From positions 1,664,001 to 1,728,000 of the forward strand of contig NZ_CP091110.1 in assembly GCF_021560175.1 (NCBI RefSeq): a stretch of DNA of 64,000 nt, given 5' to 3'. Position 1 is the first letter of the stretch, and each line of letters opens with the position of its first letter. Shown here one piece after another: positions 1-9,995 of this stretch. The translations under genes were made by a program, and so were the position numbers. Under the pieces are notes generated by a model. That model did no database searches. It was not told where the DNA came from and saw only the letters and a list, made by a program, of their open reading frames with translations. The stretch is from Neobacillus drentensis (GTDB lineage Bacteria; Bacillota; Bacilli; Bacillales; Cytobacillaceae).

Positions 1-387
1 TTGAATAAATCCGCGCCAGAAAAGTTCTTCTCCTGGTGCCGCAACTAATATAAGGGCAATATACTGCCAAAAAGCGTTCGGCGCATACCAACGGTACAAT
101 TTCTTAATGGATTTTTCAAAAGGAAGATCCATTATTTGGATAGTTTTAAATCCAAACCAAAAAATAAAATATAATATGAAACCTGATAAAGCTCCGAAAA
201 ATATATATTTGGCAAATGATGCCTCATCATCCACTTCTCCTTGGAACATGGCATAGGCAATGAGAATAAGGATTGATCCTGAAAAAATATACCAAAATAT
301 TGTTTTATCATGGAATGAAAAATAGATAAGTGCATGTGCGATGATGAAACCAAGAATAAGTCGTATATCTAGGAAGCGCTTTTCCAT
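1..387 (-). CDS. CPBP-family intramembrane metalloprotease, N-terminal part (cut by window edge)
   Basis: The minus-strand frame opens with ATG at 387, behind an AAGGAG ribosome site, and stays open to base 1, giving 129 residues. It holds several hydrophobic segments, and the last residues read EELFWRGFIQ. This is the EExxxR first motif of the CPBP (CAAX protease and bacteriocin-processing) family, whose glutamates and later histidines bind the catalytic metal in the membrane. The remaining motifs lie outside the window. The substrate is unknown; Bacillus relatives are usually annotated only by family. Family membership is fairly sure because the motif sits at the expected distance after four hydrophobic stretches. 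Confidence 0.82.
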   Translation of the reverse strand, partial: MEKRFLDIRLILGFIIAHALIYFSFHDKTIFWYIFSGSILILIAYAMFQGEVDDEASFAKYIFFGALSGFILYFIFWFGFKTIQIMDLPFEKSIKKLYRWYAPNAFWQYIALILVAAPGEELFWRGFIQ

Positions 388-538
388 CCTAACTAGCTCC
401 TTTTTTACAATCAATAAAATTCATTTTAACAAAGATGTTTTTTAAAAGGAAATGATTTCTTTAAACATTTTATCCAATTTTGCTGATAAGAACGTATCCC
501 CAGGTAAAAATAAAGAGGAAGGGAAAGGAGTGAGTTAG

Positions 539-658
539 TTGAGTAAATCTAAAAGCCAACAAGAACGGGAATGGACAGTTCGGAAACAGGATCAGAATCC
601 CCATGGCAAAGTGAAGTCTTTAAAGCAGATTTCTAAAGAAACAGATCAGGGAAGATAA
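539..658 (+). CDS. Small basic protein, DUF6254-like (39 aa)
   Basis: A TTG start follows an AAAGGAG site with about 8 nt spacing and opens 39 codons ending in TAA. The product is very hydrophilic, begins MSKSKSQQEREW and contains a QNPHGKVKSL segment. From memory this resembles the short DUF6254 proteins of Bacillaceae, whose function is unknown. It has no membrane segment and no cysteines. It stands alone, convergent with the DUF2187 gene. The family name is a recollection, but the ribosome site and composition make a real gene likely. Confidence 0.6.
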   Translation: MSKSKSQQEREWTVRKQDQNPHGKVKSLKQISKETDQGR

Positions 659-684
659 ATAAAAAATCTCGCCATTGGCGAGAT
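655..684 (-). terminator. Terminator of the DUF2187 gene
   Basis: An 8-bp stem ATCTCGCC/GGCGAGAT with a 3-nt loop is followed on the minus strand by a run of six T and more T-rich sequence. It overlaps the stop codon of the convergent 39-aa gene. Confidence 0.7.
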
Positions 685-700
685 ATCTCTTGTCACAATA

Positions 701-727
701 GAAATGGCAGTCAATCTCTGCCATTTC
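701..727. other. Perfect 10-bp stem-loop between convergent genes
   Basis: GAAATGGCAG pairs with CTGCCATTTC around a 7-nt loop. No T-run follows on either strand, so it is not a clear terminator. It may be an accessory stop or an mRNA 3'-end stabiliser for the two convergent small genes. Confidence 0.5.
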
Positions 728-741
728 TACCAATCTATTAC

Positions 742-930
742 TTAATAAGCGCTTTCTTTTATCACTTTATAGTTTTTATGATTTACCACTGTACGCTGAT
801 CCAATTCGAGGTCACGATAATTATCCATAAGTGTTAGGTCGACTATAACAGAGTTTTCATTTACCTTTTCCACTATCCCTTTCAGGCCACCGCGAAATTC
901 AATGATATTTCCTACTTCTGCTTTTTTCAT
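742..930 (-). CDS. ykvS: DUF2187 family protein, YkvS-like
   Basis: This 62-aa protein starts at ATG 930 behind AAGGAGAG. It reads like a small beta-rich KOW-type fold: a glycine turn in IIEFRGGLKGIVEKV, then a VIVDLTLM strand, which is the pattern of the DUF2187 family represented by B. subtilis YkvS. The function is unknown. YkvS lies near ptsGHI in B. subtilis, and ptsHI lies about 4 kb away here, which supports the name. The gene is monocistronic with its own terminator. Confidence 0.75.
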   Translation of the reverse strand: MKKAEVGNIIEFRGGLKGIVEKVNENSVIVDLTLMDNYRDLELDQRTVVNHKNYKVIKESAY

Positions 931-1079
931 TAGTCTCTCTCCTTTGCTCTTAAAAACTATTAATGAATGTTTATATAACAGTTTGCACTAACTTTTTCAT
1001 TTCGTAAAGGCTTTTATTTGTAAATTATGTTAATTATTTTGAATTAGTATAGTTTATGAAGTTTCGGTAAAAAAAGAAT

Positions 1080-1093
1080 CGGAAACGCTTACA
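1080..1093 (+). promoter_or_regulatory. Putative cre (CcpA operator) before the glpK group
   Basis: CGGAAACGCTTACA matches the catabolite-responsive consensus TGNAANCGNWNNCA at all defined positions but the first. It lies about 60 nt upstream of the 64-aa gene and 310 nt upstream of glpK. Glycerol kinase genes are classic CcpA targets, so the position makes sense; binding is inferred. Confidence 0.6.
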
Positions 1094-1152
1094 AAATCTG
1101 GGTAGAGAATAAGTCTTATTTCCATTAAAATAAAGGGTGAAGGTGGTGCATT

Positions 1153-1347
1153 ATGAAGGAAGAATTAGTAAAAGAGATATTAGATAAACTTATGACAGGG
1201 GAACTTTCTGAGTATTATGTGAGCAATCAAGAGTTTATGGATTTTAGAAAGGTATTAGTGAGCAGGAAGGATTTTAAACATTTCCGTGGAATCGGGCAGC
1301 GTGGCGGAGATGTCCTTTATCAATATCTTAAAGAACCAAGAAGTTAG
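1153..1347 (+). CDS. Conserved small protein of unknown function upstream of glpK
   Basis: An ATG start at 1153 follows an AAGGTGG site. The 64-aa product is charged and has no membrane segment; its C-terminal half reads FRKVLVSRKDFKHFRG and ends in LYQYLKEPRS. I do not recognise the family. It is 57 nt upstream of glpK on the same strand with no terminator between, and lies downstream of the cre-like site, so it may be co-transcribed with glpK. In B. subtilis this position is taken by glpF (glycerol facilitator), which this protein clearly is not. Confidence 0.7.
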   Translation: MKEELVKEILDKLMTGELSEYYVSNQEFMDFRKVLVSRKDFKHFRGIGQRGGDVLYQYLKEPRS

Positions 1348-1380
1348 TGAGCCCTGAAGAAAGACTGTAAAGAACAATAA

Positions 1381-2895
<1,515 letters not shown>

Positions 2896-2904
2896 ATATC
2901 AGGG

Positions 2905-2952
2905 AAGACCACAAAAGCATCTTTTAATAAGGCAGCATTTTGTGGTCTTTTA
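2905..2952 (+). terminator. Strong terminator between glpK and glpD
   Basis: A 12-bp perfect stem (AAGACCACAAAA/TTTTGTGGTCTT) with a long loop is followed by TTTATTATTAT. It starts 9 nt after the glpK stop. GlpP-type antitermination is known for glpD leaders in B. subtilis, so this hairpin may be conditional rather than absolute. Confidence 0.85.
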
Positions 2953-3011
2953 TTATTATCCTTAATATATGGGCATAAGCCTTAATAGATAACAAACAGG
3001 AGTGAGGAACC

Positions 3012-4679
3012 ATGAAATTTTCTAATTTACATCGTGAAGAAATACAGCAGACACTGCGAAGCGGTTATTATGATGTTTTAGTTATAGGGGGGGGGATAAC
3101 AGGTGCTGGAATCGCATTGGATGCTGTCTCAAGGGGAATGAAGACGGCATTAGTGGAGATGCAGGATTTTGCAGCTGGCACCTCAAGCAGGTCAACAAAA
3201 TTAGTTCATGGTGGATTACGCTACTTAAAACAATGGGAAGTCAAAATTGTTGCCGAAGTAGGGAAGGAAAGAGCCATTGTATATGAAAATGGACCCCATG
3301 TGACAACCCCGGAATGGATGCTTCTTCCCATTTATAAAGGCGGAACCTTTGGCATGTTCACCACTTCGCTTGGTCTGCGCCTATATGATTTCTTGGCAAA
3401 GGTAAAAAAATCAGAGCGGCGGAGCATGTTAACAGCGGCAGAAACGATGATCAAGGAACCTCTAATTAGGAAGTCTGGTTTAAAAGGAGGCGGGTATTAT
3501 GTTGAATATCGCACGGATGACGCGCGGTTAACAATAGAGGTAATAAAAGCGGCATTTGAAAAAGGCACAATCGCGAGTAACTATACTAAAATAGTAGAAC
3601 TTATATATAAAAATAATAAAATTTGCGGGGTGGTAGCAAAGGACCTAATGAGTGGGGAAACATTTAAGATTAGAGCCAAAAAAGTGGTCAATGCAGCTGG
3701 TCCATGGGTGGATACGATACGACAAATGGACCAATCAAAGGCTGGGAAGACGCTGCAGCTTTCTAAAGGTGTCCATCTGGTTATTGACCAATCCCGATTC
3801 CCTTTAAAACAGTCTGTTTATTTTGACACGCCTGATGGCCGGATGATGTTTGCCATTCCCCGTGAGGGTAAAACGTATGTTGGCACGACTGATACCTTTT
3901 ATGATGAAGATATCGTTCATCCCCATATTACAGTTAAAGACTGCTACTATATTATTAACGCTATCCATTACATGTTCCCTGATGTAAATATTAACTTAAG
4001 TGACATCGAGTCAAGCTGGGCAGGGGTTCGGCCACTGATCCATGAGGCGGGGAAAAATCCCTCCGATATTTCAAGGAAAGATGAAATATGGAAATCCGAT
4101 TCTGGATTAATCACCATTGCAGGGGGGAAACTAACAGGTTACCGAAAAATGGCAGAGACGGTTGTAGATTTGGTAGCAGAACAATTTTATGCTGAAGAAA
4201 GAGTAAAATATCCAGGCAGCCAGACAAAAGTAATGCCGATTTCAGGTGGAGCTGTAGGAGGTTCCAAGAATTTTGAAGCCTATATTAAAGAGTCGAGTAC
4301 AAAAGGGGTCAAAGCAGGATTAACAATCCAAGAAGGAGAGAAATTAACCAGATTGTACGGAGCGAACGCTGGCACTGTGTTTCATTTATTGGAAAAAAAT
4401 CAAGAGGATGTAAACAAATATGGGCTGCCTCCGTCACTATTTGCTAAGCTGGTCTATGGAATCGAGGAGGAAATGACAGTTACACCAATTGACTTCTTTT
4501 ATCGTCGGACCGGAGCAATCCTGTTTAATATCGATTTAGTGAACAAGTGGAAAAAACAAGTTATAGCCTATATGGGAATGCGTTTTAATTGGACAGATCA
4601 CGATAAGAAGAACTATTCTCAAGAGTTAGAAGAAGCTTTAAAGGCCGCAGTATTCCCTGAAGATAGAGAAGAAGTTTAA
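3012..4679 (+). CDS. glpD: Aerobic glycerol-3-phosphate dehydrogenase
   Basis: GlpD oxidises glycerol 3-phosphate to dihydroxyacetone phosphate at the membrane with FAD and passes electrons to menaquinone. The ATG start follows an AGGAG site, and 555 aa is the family length. The N-terminal dinucleotide fold reads VLVIGGGITGAGIALDA, followed by GTSSRSTKLVHGGLRYL, typical of the DAO/GlpD family. Codons for the three glycines of the FAD loop form a run of nine G (3087-3095), a possible slippage site. No clear sigma-A promoter is seen between the glpK terminator and the start, so expression may need read-through of that hairpin. Confidence 0.97.
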   Translation: MKFSNLHREEIQQTLRSGYYDVLVIGGGITGAGIALDAVSRGMKTALVEMQDFAAGTSSRSTKLVHGGLRYLKQWEVKIVAEVGKERAIVYENGPHVTTPEWMLLPIYKGGTFGMFTTSLGLRLYDFLAKVKKSERRSMLTAAETMIKEPLIRKSGLKGGGYYVEYRTDDARLTIEVIKAAFEKGTIASNYTKIVELIYKNNKICGVVAKDLMSGETFKIRAKKVVNAAGPWVDTIRQMDQSKAGKTLQLSKGVHLVIDQSRFPLKQSVYFDTPDGRMMFAIPREGKTYVGTTDTFYDEDIVHPHITVKDCYYIINAIHYMFPDVNINLSDIESSWAGVRPLIHEAGKNPSDISRKDEIWKSDSGLITIAGGKLTGYRKMAETVVDLVAEQFYAEERVKYPGSQTKVMPISGGAVGGSKNFEAYIKESSTKGVKAGLTIQEGEKLTRLYGANAGTVFHLLEKNQEDVNKYGLPPSLFAKLVYGIEEEMTVTPIDFFYRRTGAILFNIDLVNKWKKQVIAYMGMRFNWTDHDKKNYSQELEEALKAAVFPEDREEV

Positions 4680-4702
4680 AAATATCATAAGTATACTCTT
4701 CC

Positions 4703-4737
4703 AGCTGTCTGTGCTTTAGACAGCTTTCTTCTTTTTT
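4703..4737 (+). terminator. Terminator of glpD
   Basis: Stem AGCTGTCT/AGACAGCT, a 7-nt loop, then TTCTTCTTTTTT. Confidence 0.85.
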
Positions 4738-4831
4738 ACCAATAAAATCTTTAGGTGAATGCGGATGTTATTGGCAGATTATAAATGTTTTTGACAGATT
4801 TGTGAACATTTCAAAAACCTAAACATAAGTA

Positions 4832-4860
4832 TTGTCTGAAAAAGGAGAAAATGTTATTCT
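4832..4860 (+). promoter_or_regulatory. Candidate sigma-A promoter of ptsHI (distal)
   Basis: TTGTCT and TATTCT are separated by 17 nt. It would give a leader of about 180 nt. A second candidate (TTGACT, 17 nt, TATTTT) lies at 4975-5003. The 370-nt gap between glpD and ptsH also holds an imperfect inverted repeat with 11-nt arms at 4956-4966 and 4979-4989; no coding potential was seen in the gap. Confidence 0.4.
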
Positions 4861-5052
4861 TGCATGTATGAAATAATCGCTTATCTAAAATAAAAATACT
4901 GTATGATTGTTTTTATATTTGGAAAAATAAAGCGAAATGAACTAAATTTACTTACTAGTCGTTTAGCTTCTTAGTTGACTAAATGATTAGAAATGTTTAT
5001 TTTAGTTAAGGCAAGTTTTATTCTTACTATTTATAAAGGAGTTTGATTGAGC

Positions 5053-5319
5053 ATGGCAGAAAAACAATTTAAAGTAGTTGCAGAAACAGGGATTCACGCA
5101 AGACCAGCGACTTTATTAGTACAAACAGCTAGCAGATTTGATTCTGAAATCACTTTAGAATATAAAGGGAAAACCGTAAATCTAAAATCTATTATGGGTG
5201 TTATGTCTCTAGGTGTAGGCCAAGGCGCAGACATTAAAATTGCAGCAGAAGGCAACGATGCTAACGATGCATTACAAGCACTTGAAGATACAATGAAAAA
5301 AGAAGGATTGGCTGAATAA
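5053..5319 (+). CDS. ptsH: Phosphocarrier protein HPr
   Basis: HPr carries phosphate from Enzyme I to the sugar-specific EIIA domains and, when phosphorylated on Ser46 by HPr kinase, is the CcpA corepressor. The ATG at 5053 gives the usual 88 aa, with His15 in GIHARPAT and Ser46 in [15 protein letters not shown] two codons upstream is in frame but sits too close to the AAAGGAG site. The stop overlaps the ptsI start by one base (TAATG), so the two are translationally coupled. Unlike B. subtilis, no ptsG gene precedes ptsH here. Confidence 0.97.
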   Translation: MAEKQFKVVAETGIHARPATLLVQTASRFDSEITLEYKGKTVNLKSIMGVMSLGVGQGADIKIAAEGNDANDALQALEDTMKKEGLAE

Positions 5320-7031
5320 TGACTTTTTTAAAGGGTATTGCTGCTTCAAACGGTATTGCAATCGCGAAGGCATACCGTCTTGTTGAACCGGATTTATCGT
5401 TTGAAAAAAAATCAGTTGAAGATGTAACTGCTGAAGTAGAACGATTCCGAAAAGCGATGGAAATTTCAAAATCTGAACTTGAAGCAATTCGTGATAAGGC
5501 TCGAGTAGACCTTGGCGCCGACAAAGCAGCGATTTTTGAAGCGCATCTTCTAGTTCTAAGCGATCCGGAACTAAATGCACCGATTGAAGACAAAATTCAA
5601 TCTGATCAAGTCAATGCAGAATTTGCTTTAAAAGAAACAGCAGATATGTTCGTTATGATGTTTGAGCAAATGGATAACGAATATATGAAAGAGCGGGCAG
5701 CGGATATTCGTGATGTAACCAAGCGTGTACTTGCGCATTTGTTAGGCGTTCAGCTTGTTAATCCAAGCATGATTGCCGAAGAGGTTATTATTATTGCAGA
5801 GGATTTAACTCCTTCTGACACAGCCCAATTAAATCGTAATTTTGTAAAAGGTTTTACAACTAATATCGGCGGACGTACATCACATTCAGCTATTATGGCA
5901 CGTTCACTTGAAATTCCAGCTGTTGTCGGTACCAAAACAGCGACAGAGGAAATTAACAATGGCGATCTTGTAATTGTTGATGGACTAACAGGGGAAGTAC
6001 ATATTAATCCAACCCCTGAACTTGTTGAACAATATCGTAAAACCCATGAAGAATATGAACTACAAAAAGCGGAATGGGCTAAGCTTGTGAATGAACCAAC
6101 TATCTCTGCTGATGGCCATCATGTTGAATTGGCAGCTAATATTGGTACACCTAACGATTTAAAGGGTGTTATTTCTAATGGCGGCGAGGGTGTTGGTTTA
6201 TATCGAACAGAATTCCTTTATATGGGACGTGACCAGCTTCCAACTGAGGAAGAACAGTTCGAATCTTATAAAGCTGTTCTAGAAGGCATGGCAGGCAAGC
6301 CTGTCGTTGTTCGGACATTGGATATTGGCGGGGATAAAGAACTGCCATATTTAGACTTACCAAAAGAGATGAATCCATTCTTGGGCTTCCGGGCGATACG
6401 TCTATGTTTGGAAGAGCAAGATATTTTCCGGACACAGCTTCGTGCACTTTTACGAGCTAGCAGCTATGGGAATTTAAAAATTATGTTCCCAATGATCGCT
6501 ACTTTAGACGAGTTCCGCTCTGCAAAGGCCATTCTTGAAGAGGAAAAAGCTAAGCTTCTATCAGAAGGTCAAACAGTGGCTGAAAAAATTGAGCTTGGAA
6601 TCATGGTAGAAATTCCTTCTACTGCTGTTCTAGCTGATCAATTCGCTAAAGAAGTAGATTTCTTTAGTATTGGTACCAATGATTTGATTCAGTACACGAT
6701 GGCTGCAGACCGTATGAATCAGCGTGTGTCCTACCTTTACCAGCCATACAGTCCATCCATCTTAAGACTAGTCAAGATGGTGATTGATGCTTCACATGCT
6801 GAAGGAAAATGGACAGGCATGTGCGGTGAAATGGCTGGAGATGAAACGGCCATTCCAGTCCTTCTTGGTTTAGGGCTTGATGAGTTCTCTATGAGTGCAA
6901 CTTCTATTTTGAAGGCTCGTTCTCTTATTAGGAACTTGAAGAAATCCGATATGGAAAAATTGGCTCAAGAAGTGTTAAACATGCAAACTACCAGCCAAGT
7001 TATCGAAGCTGTTAATAATGCAACAAAGTAA
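5319..7031 (+). CDS. ptsI: PTS Enzyme I (phosphoenolpyruvate-protein phosphotransferase)
   Basis: Enzyme I takes phosphate from phosphoenolpyruvate and passes it to HPr. The 570-aa protein has the N-terminal HPr-binding domain, the swivelling histidine domain with active His189 in [13 protein letters not shown], and the C-terminal PEP-binding barrel with [15 protein letters not shown], the [15 protein letters not shown] signature and the catalytic Cys in GMCGEMAG. It is coupled to ptsH by a one-base overlap and is followed by a strong terminator. Confidence 0.97.
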   Translation: MTFLKGIAASNGIAIAKAYRLVEPDLSFEKKSVEDVTAEVERFRKAMEISKSELEAIRDKARVDLGADKAAIFEAHLLVLSDPELNAPIEDKIQSDQVNAEFALKETADMFVMMFEQMDNEYMKERAADIRDVTKRVLAHLLGVQLVNPSMIAEEVIIIAEDLTPSDTAQLNRNFVKGFTTNIGGRTSHSAIMARSLEIPAVVGTKTATEEINNGDLVIVDGLTGEVHINPTPELVEQYRKTHEEYELQKAEWAKLVNEPTISADGHHVELAANIGTPNDLKGVISNGGEGVGLYRTEFLYMGRDQLPTEEEQFESYKAVLEGMAGKPVVVRTLDIGGDKELPYLDLPKEMNPFLGFRAIRLCLEEQDIFRTQLRALLRASSYGNLKIMFPMIATLDEFRSAKAILEEEKAKLLSEGQTVAEKIELGIMVEIPSTAVLADQFAKEVDFFSIGTNDLIQYTMAADRMNQRVSYLYQPYSPSILRLVKMVIDASHAEGKWTGMCGEMAGDETAIPVLLGLGLDEFSMSATSILKARSLIRNLKKSDMEKLAQEVLNMQTTSQVIEAVNNATK

Positions 7032-7042
7032 AAAATGATAGA

Positions 7043-7078
7043 AAAAAGACCAACTGCGTATAGTTGGTCTTTTTTTTA
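7043..7078 (+). terminator. Terminator of ptsHI
   Basis: Stem AGACCAACT/AGTTGGTCT with a 6-nt loop, then eight T. Confidence 0.9.
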
Positions 7079-7268
7079 TATAAACACTTTGAAATATATA
7101 ATATTATGTTCCTAAATTAGGAAAAATAAGGTATTATAAAGGGTATAAGGACCTTTTGTATTTAATTTTTTAATTATTTTATAGGTATAAAGAAGCGAAA
7201 ATGTCCGATAAGTAAATGGGTCTAAAAGTACATATGATAATGATATGAGTCGGTGGAGGTGAATGGGA

Positions 7269-7412
7269 ATGGAACAAAAACCGGTACACTATGATGGAAG
7301 TTCACAACTAGGCCAGGCAGCGGAAGCATTGGTTAATGAAACCTTTCAAATGACAGATGAAATGAGACTTAGCATTGGTCGGAATCCTTTCTCTTTGGAT
7401 ACAAACGAATAA
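7269..7412 (+). CDS. Orphan 47-aa protein of unknown function
   Basis: The ATG at 7269 lies 8 nt after a GGAGGT site (an upstream in-frame ATG at 7263 is too close). The product begins MEQKPVHYDGSSQLGQAAEA, is acidic, has no membrane segment, and ends PFSLDTNE. A good terminator follows directly, which supports a real transcription unit. I do not recognise the family. Confidence 0.6.
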   Translation: MEQKPVHYDGSSQLGQAAEALVNETFQMTDEMRLSIGRNPFSLDTNE

Positions 7413-7422
7413 TGTAAGGTTA

Positions 7423-7461
7423 AAAAAAGGAATTTGCCGAATTTGGTAAATTCCTTTTTTG
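7423..7461 (+). terminator. Terminator of the 47-aa gene
   Basis: GGAATTTGCC pairs with GGTAAATTCC (one mismatch) around a 6-nt loop, flanked by A7 and followed by T6. Confidence 0.8.
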
Positions 7462-7526
7462 ATTATAATCAGCCTTTTTGAATCATACTATAATGACTTT
7501 AAAATTAACATGAAAGGTGAATGAAA

Positions 7527-8162
7527 ATGGCTAAAGTATTGTATATTACAGCTCACCCGCATGATGAAACACAGTCCTATAGTATGGCAGTAGGTAAGGC
7601 ATTTATCAATGAATATAAACAAGTGAATCAGAATGATGAAATAATCCACATAGATCTTTATAAAGAAAATATCCCACATATTGATGCTGATGTCTTCAGT
7701 GGCTGGGGCAAACTTCGTTCAGGGCAGGGATTTGATCAACTCTCTGCTGATGAAAAAGCAAAAGTGGGAAGATTAAATGAACTAAGTGATCAGTTTGTAG
7801 CAGCCGATAAATATGTATTTGTTACGCCGCTATGGAATTTCTCTTTTCCGCCTATTATGAAAGCTTACCTTGATTCTGTTGCAGTAGCAGGAAAAACTTT
7901 TAAATACACTGAAAACGGACCAATTGGACTCTTACCGGATAAAAAGGCATTACACATCCAGGCGCGGGGCGGTTTTTATTCTGAGGGACCTGCTGCACAA
8001 CTTGAAATGGGTCATCGCTACATCGGTGTTATGATGAGTTTCTTTGGTATACCAAGTCTTGAAGGGTTATTTGTTGAGGGGCATAATGCCATGCCGGAAA
8101 AGGCGCAGGAAATAAAAGAGAATGCCATTAACCGAGCAAAGGATTTAGCACACACATTTTAA
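7527..8162 (+). CDS. azoR: FMN-dependent NADH-azoreductase
   Basis: This flavodoxin-fold enzyme reduces azo bonds and quinones with NADH and FMN. The 211-aa product from ATG 7527 (8 nt after AAGGTG) reads [19 protein letters not shown], then the FMN loop PLWNFSFPP and the [13 protein letters not shown] segment, all typical of the AzoR/AcpD family. An ATG two codons earlier is too close to the ribosome site. Its original terminator hairpin has been duplicated by the IS that follows, and the copy now next to the gene lacks most of its T-run. Confidence 0.93.
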   Translation: MAKVLYITAHPHDETQSYSMAVGKAFINEYKQVNQNDEIIHIDLYKENIPHIDADVFSGWGKLRSGQGFDQLSADEKAKVGRLNELSDQFVAADKYVFVTPLWNFSFPPIMKAYLDSVAVAGKTFKYTENGPIGLLPDKKALHIQARGGFYSEGPAAQLEMGHRYIGVMMSFFGIPSLEGLFVEGHNAMPEKAQEIKENAINRAKDLAHTF

Positions 8163-8173
8163 TCTAAATATGA

Positions 8174-8199
8174 AAATGAGACAGAAAACTGTCTCATTT
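8174..8199 (+). repeat. Left copy of a 26-bp palindromic direct repeat flanking the IS (azoR terminator hairpin)
   Basis: The repeat is a stem-loop with arms AAATGAGACAG and CTGTCTCATTT and an AAAA loop. An identical copy lies at 9753-9778. This is the stem of the azoR terminator, but the sequence after it is now the IS end, so only three T remain. Confidence 0.9.
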
Positions 8200-9752
8200 C
8201 AGACTGTCGACAAATCCGAAAAAATTAAGGGTTTGTAGGCAGTCTTTTTTGTATAATTGGGATATAGATAATTTTTTTGAGGTGGATAAGATGTTAAGTA
8301 AGAATACACAGATAAATCGTGACCAATTAGAAATGATAGCTTTAGAACAACTTGTGCCGGCCAACCATTTAGTACGCAAGTTAGAAGCTTCTATTGATTT
8401 TTCATTTATCTATCCCCTGGTTCAAGAAATGTATTCTACTGAAAGAGGACGCCCAAGCATTGATCCTGTGATATTAATTAAGATGGCATTCATCCAATAC
8501 ACCTTCGGTATTCGATCTATGCGAAGAACTATTGAAGAAATCGAAACAAATTTGGCTTATCGTTGGTTCTTAGGCTTTGGATTTTATGATAAAGTGCCTC
8601 ACTTCTCTACCTTCGGTAAAAATTACGAACGACGTTTTAAAGATACAGATTTATTTGAACAGATCTTCTATCGTATTTTGAAGGAAGCCTCTGATAAGAA
8701 ATTGATTAGTAGCGAGCATGTATTTATAGATTCAACCCATGTAAAAGCAAGTGCAAATAAACATAAATTCGAGAAGAAATTAGTTAGAAAAGAAACGAAA
8801 GCATACGAAGCAAGACTACAAGAAGAGATTAATAAAGACCGTGAAGAACATGATAAAAAGCCATTTCCACCAGATAAGTTTGAGAAAGAGGAATTTAAGG
8901 AAATAAAAAAAAGTACTACTGACCCTGAGAGTGGTTATTACGTAAAAGACGAGCGTACGAAACAGTTCGCATACTCATTCCATGCGGCCGCTGATCGAAA
9001 TGGTTTTGTATTAGGGGCAATTGTAACTCCTGGGAATGTCCATGATAGTGTCATTTTCGAACCACTATTGGAAAAGGTAATCGAGAAACAAGGAAAACCT
9101 TCTGCTGTTGCTGCTGATGCTGGATATAAAACACCTGCTATTGCCCAATACATATTTGAAAATGATATGACACCTGCTTTACCTTATACTCGCCCTCGTA
9201 CGAAAGAGGGGTACATGAAAAAATATGAATATGTTTATGATGAATACTACGATTGTTATATCTGTCCGCAAGGACAAGTATTGAAGTATGCAACTACGAC
9301 GAAGGAAGGCTACCGTCAATACTTCTCTAATCCGATTGAATGTGAAAAATGTCCCTTACTTTCAAAATGCACGCAGAGTAAGGAACATAAAAAACTCATT
9401 CAGCGTCATGTCTGGGAACACCATATAGAAGAAGCCGAATATCTTCGTTCGACACAAGAGAATAAAAGCATTTACGCAAAACGCAAAGAAACCATTGAAC
9501 GTGTTTTTGCAGATGCCAAGGAAAAGCATGGTATGCGTTGGACAACCTTAAGAGGCCTAAAAAAATTGTCCATGCAAGCGATGCTTACTTTTGCTGCCAT
9601 GAATTTAAAAAAGATGGCCAATTGGACTTGGATAAGTCCAGAAATGGCGTAGCAATAAGCATAGGATAGGCCTAACTTTTGCTCTTACGAGCAAAAAAAC
9701 AACAAAAAGACACCCAGATTGGCACATCCGGATGCCTTTTGTCTACAATCTG
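8200..9752 (+). mobile_element. Intact IS1182-family insertion sequence (1553 bp)
   Basis: The element begins CAGACTGTCGACAA and ends with the inverted form of CAGATTGTAGACAA, 14-bp terminal repeats with 12 matches. It carries one transposase gene without frameshift. It is bounded by identical 26-bp copies of a palindrome that is the azoR terminator hairpin. IS1182-family elements are known for targets rich in inverted repeats and for long, palindromic duplications. The identical flanks and intact gene suggest a recent insertion. Confidence 0.9.
8291..9652 (+). CDS. IS1182-family DDE transposase
   Basis: The enzyme cuts and rejoins the IS ends. From ATG 8291, 5 nt after GAGGTGG, it has 453 aa; an upstream in-frame ATG at 8249 lacks a ribosome site. 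The N-terminal part is the DUF772-type domain (RGRPSIDPVILIKMAF). The DDE residues fall in VFIDSTHVKASANK, AVAADAGYKT and TIERVFADAKEKHGMRW. A cysteine cluster (CYICPQG ... CEKCPLLSKC) sits before the last acidic residue, as usual in this family. Length and motifs indicate an active enzyme. Confidence 0.93.
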   Translation: MLSKNTQINRDQLEMIALEQLVPANHLVRKLEASIDFSFIYPLVQEMYSTERGRPSIDPVILIKMAFIQYTFGIRSMRRTIEEIETNLAYRWFLGFGFYDKVPHFSTFGKNYERRFKDTDLFEQIFYRILKEASDKKLISSEHVFIDSTHVKASANKHKFEKKLVRKETKAYEARLQEEINKDREEHDKKPFPPDKFEKEEFKEIKKSTTDPESGYYVKDERTKQFAYSFHAAADRNGFVLGAIVTPGNVHDSVIFEPLLEKVIEKQGKPSAVAADAGYKTPAIAQYIFENDMTPALPYTRPRTKEGYMKKYEYVYDEYYDCYICPQGQVLKYATTTKEGYRQYFSNPIECEKCPLLSKCTQSKEHKKLIQRHVWEHHIEEAEYLRSTQENKSIYAKRKETIERVFADAKEKHGMRWTTLRGLKKLSMQAMLTFAAMNLKKMANWTWISPEMA

Positions 9753-9778
9753 AAATGAGACAGAAAACTGTCTCATTT
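9753..9778 (+). repeat. Right copy of the 26-bp palindromic repeat flanking the IS
   Basis: Identical to 8174-8199. This copy keeps the original downstream sequence (TTTTTCTATTGTTTTT), so it still looks like a working terminator and would now stop transcripts leaving the IS. Confidence 0.9.
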
Positions 9779-9995
9779 TTCTATTGTTTTTCCAAGAGTT
9801 TCCTCCTAAAATAGATTTAAAAGGAGGGATGGAAGTCTTATGGAATCCCATTCATATAAGACAGGAAATGCCTATCTTGTATTCGGTGGTATAGTAAACG
9901 GAAGTTAAGTAGATATATTTTTCCACGGATCTACCTTTCTAAATGTTTATTACAAATGTATTTTGGCTAGGGTAAGAAAAAAGGGAGTGTTATGG

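Noticed and set aside
132..353. 73-codon minus-strand frame at the window start
   Set aside because: It is another frame of the CPBP protease gene, which has the start, ribosome site and EExxxR motif.
9780..9960. Two overlapping frames of about 21-22 codons after the IS
   Set aside because: They use different frames of the same bases, the ribosome-site spacing is poor for both, and the peptides show no recognisable feature.
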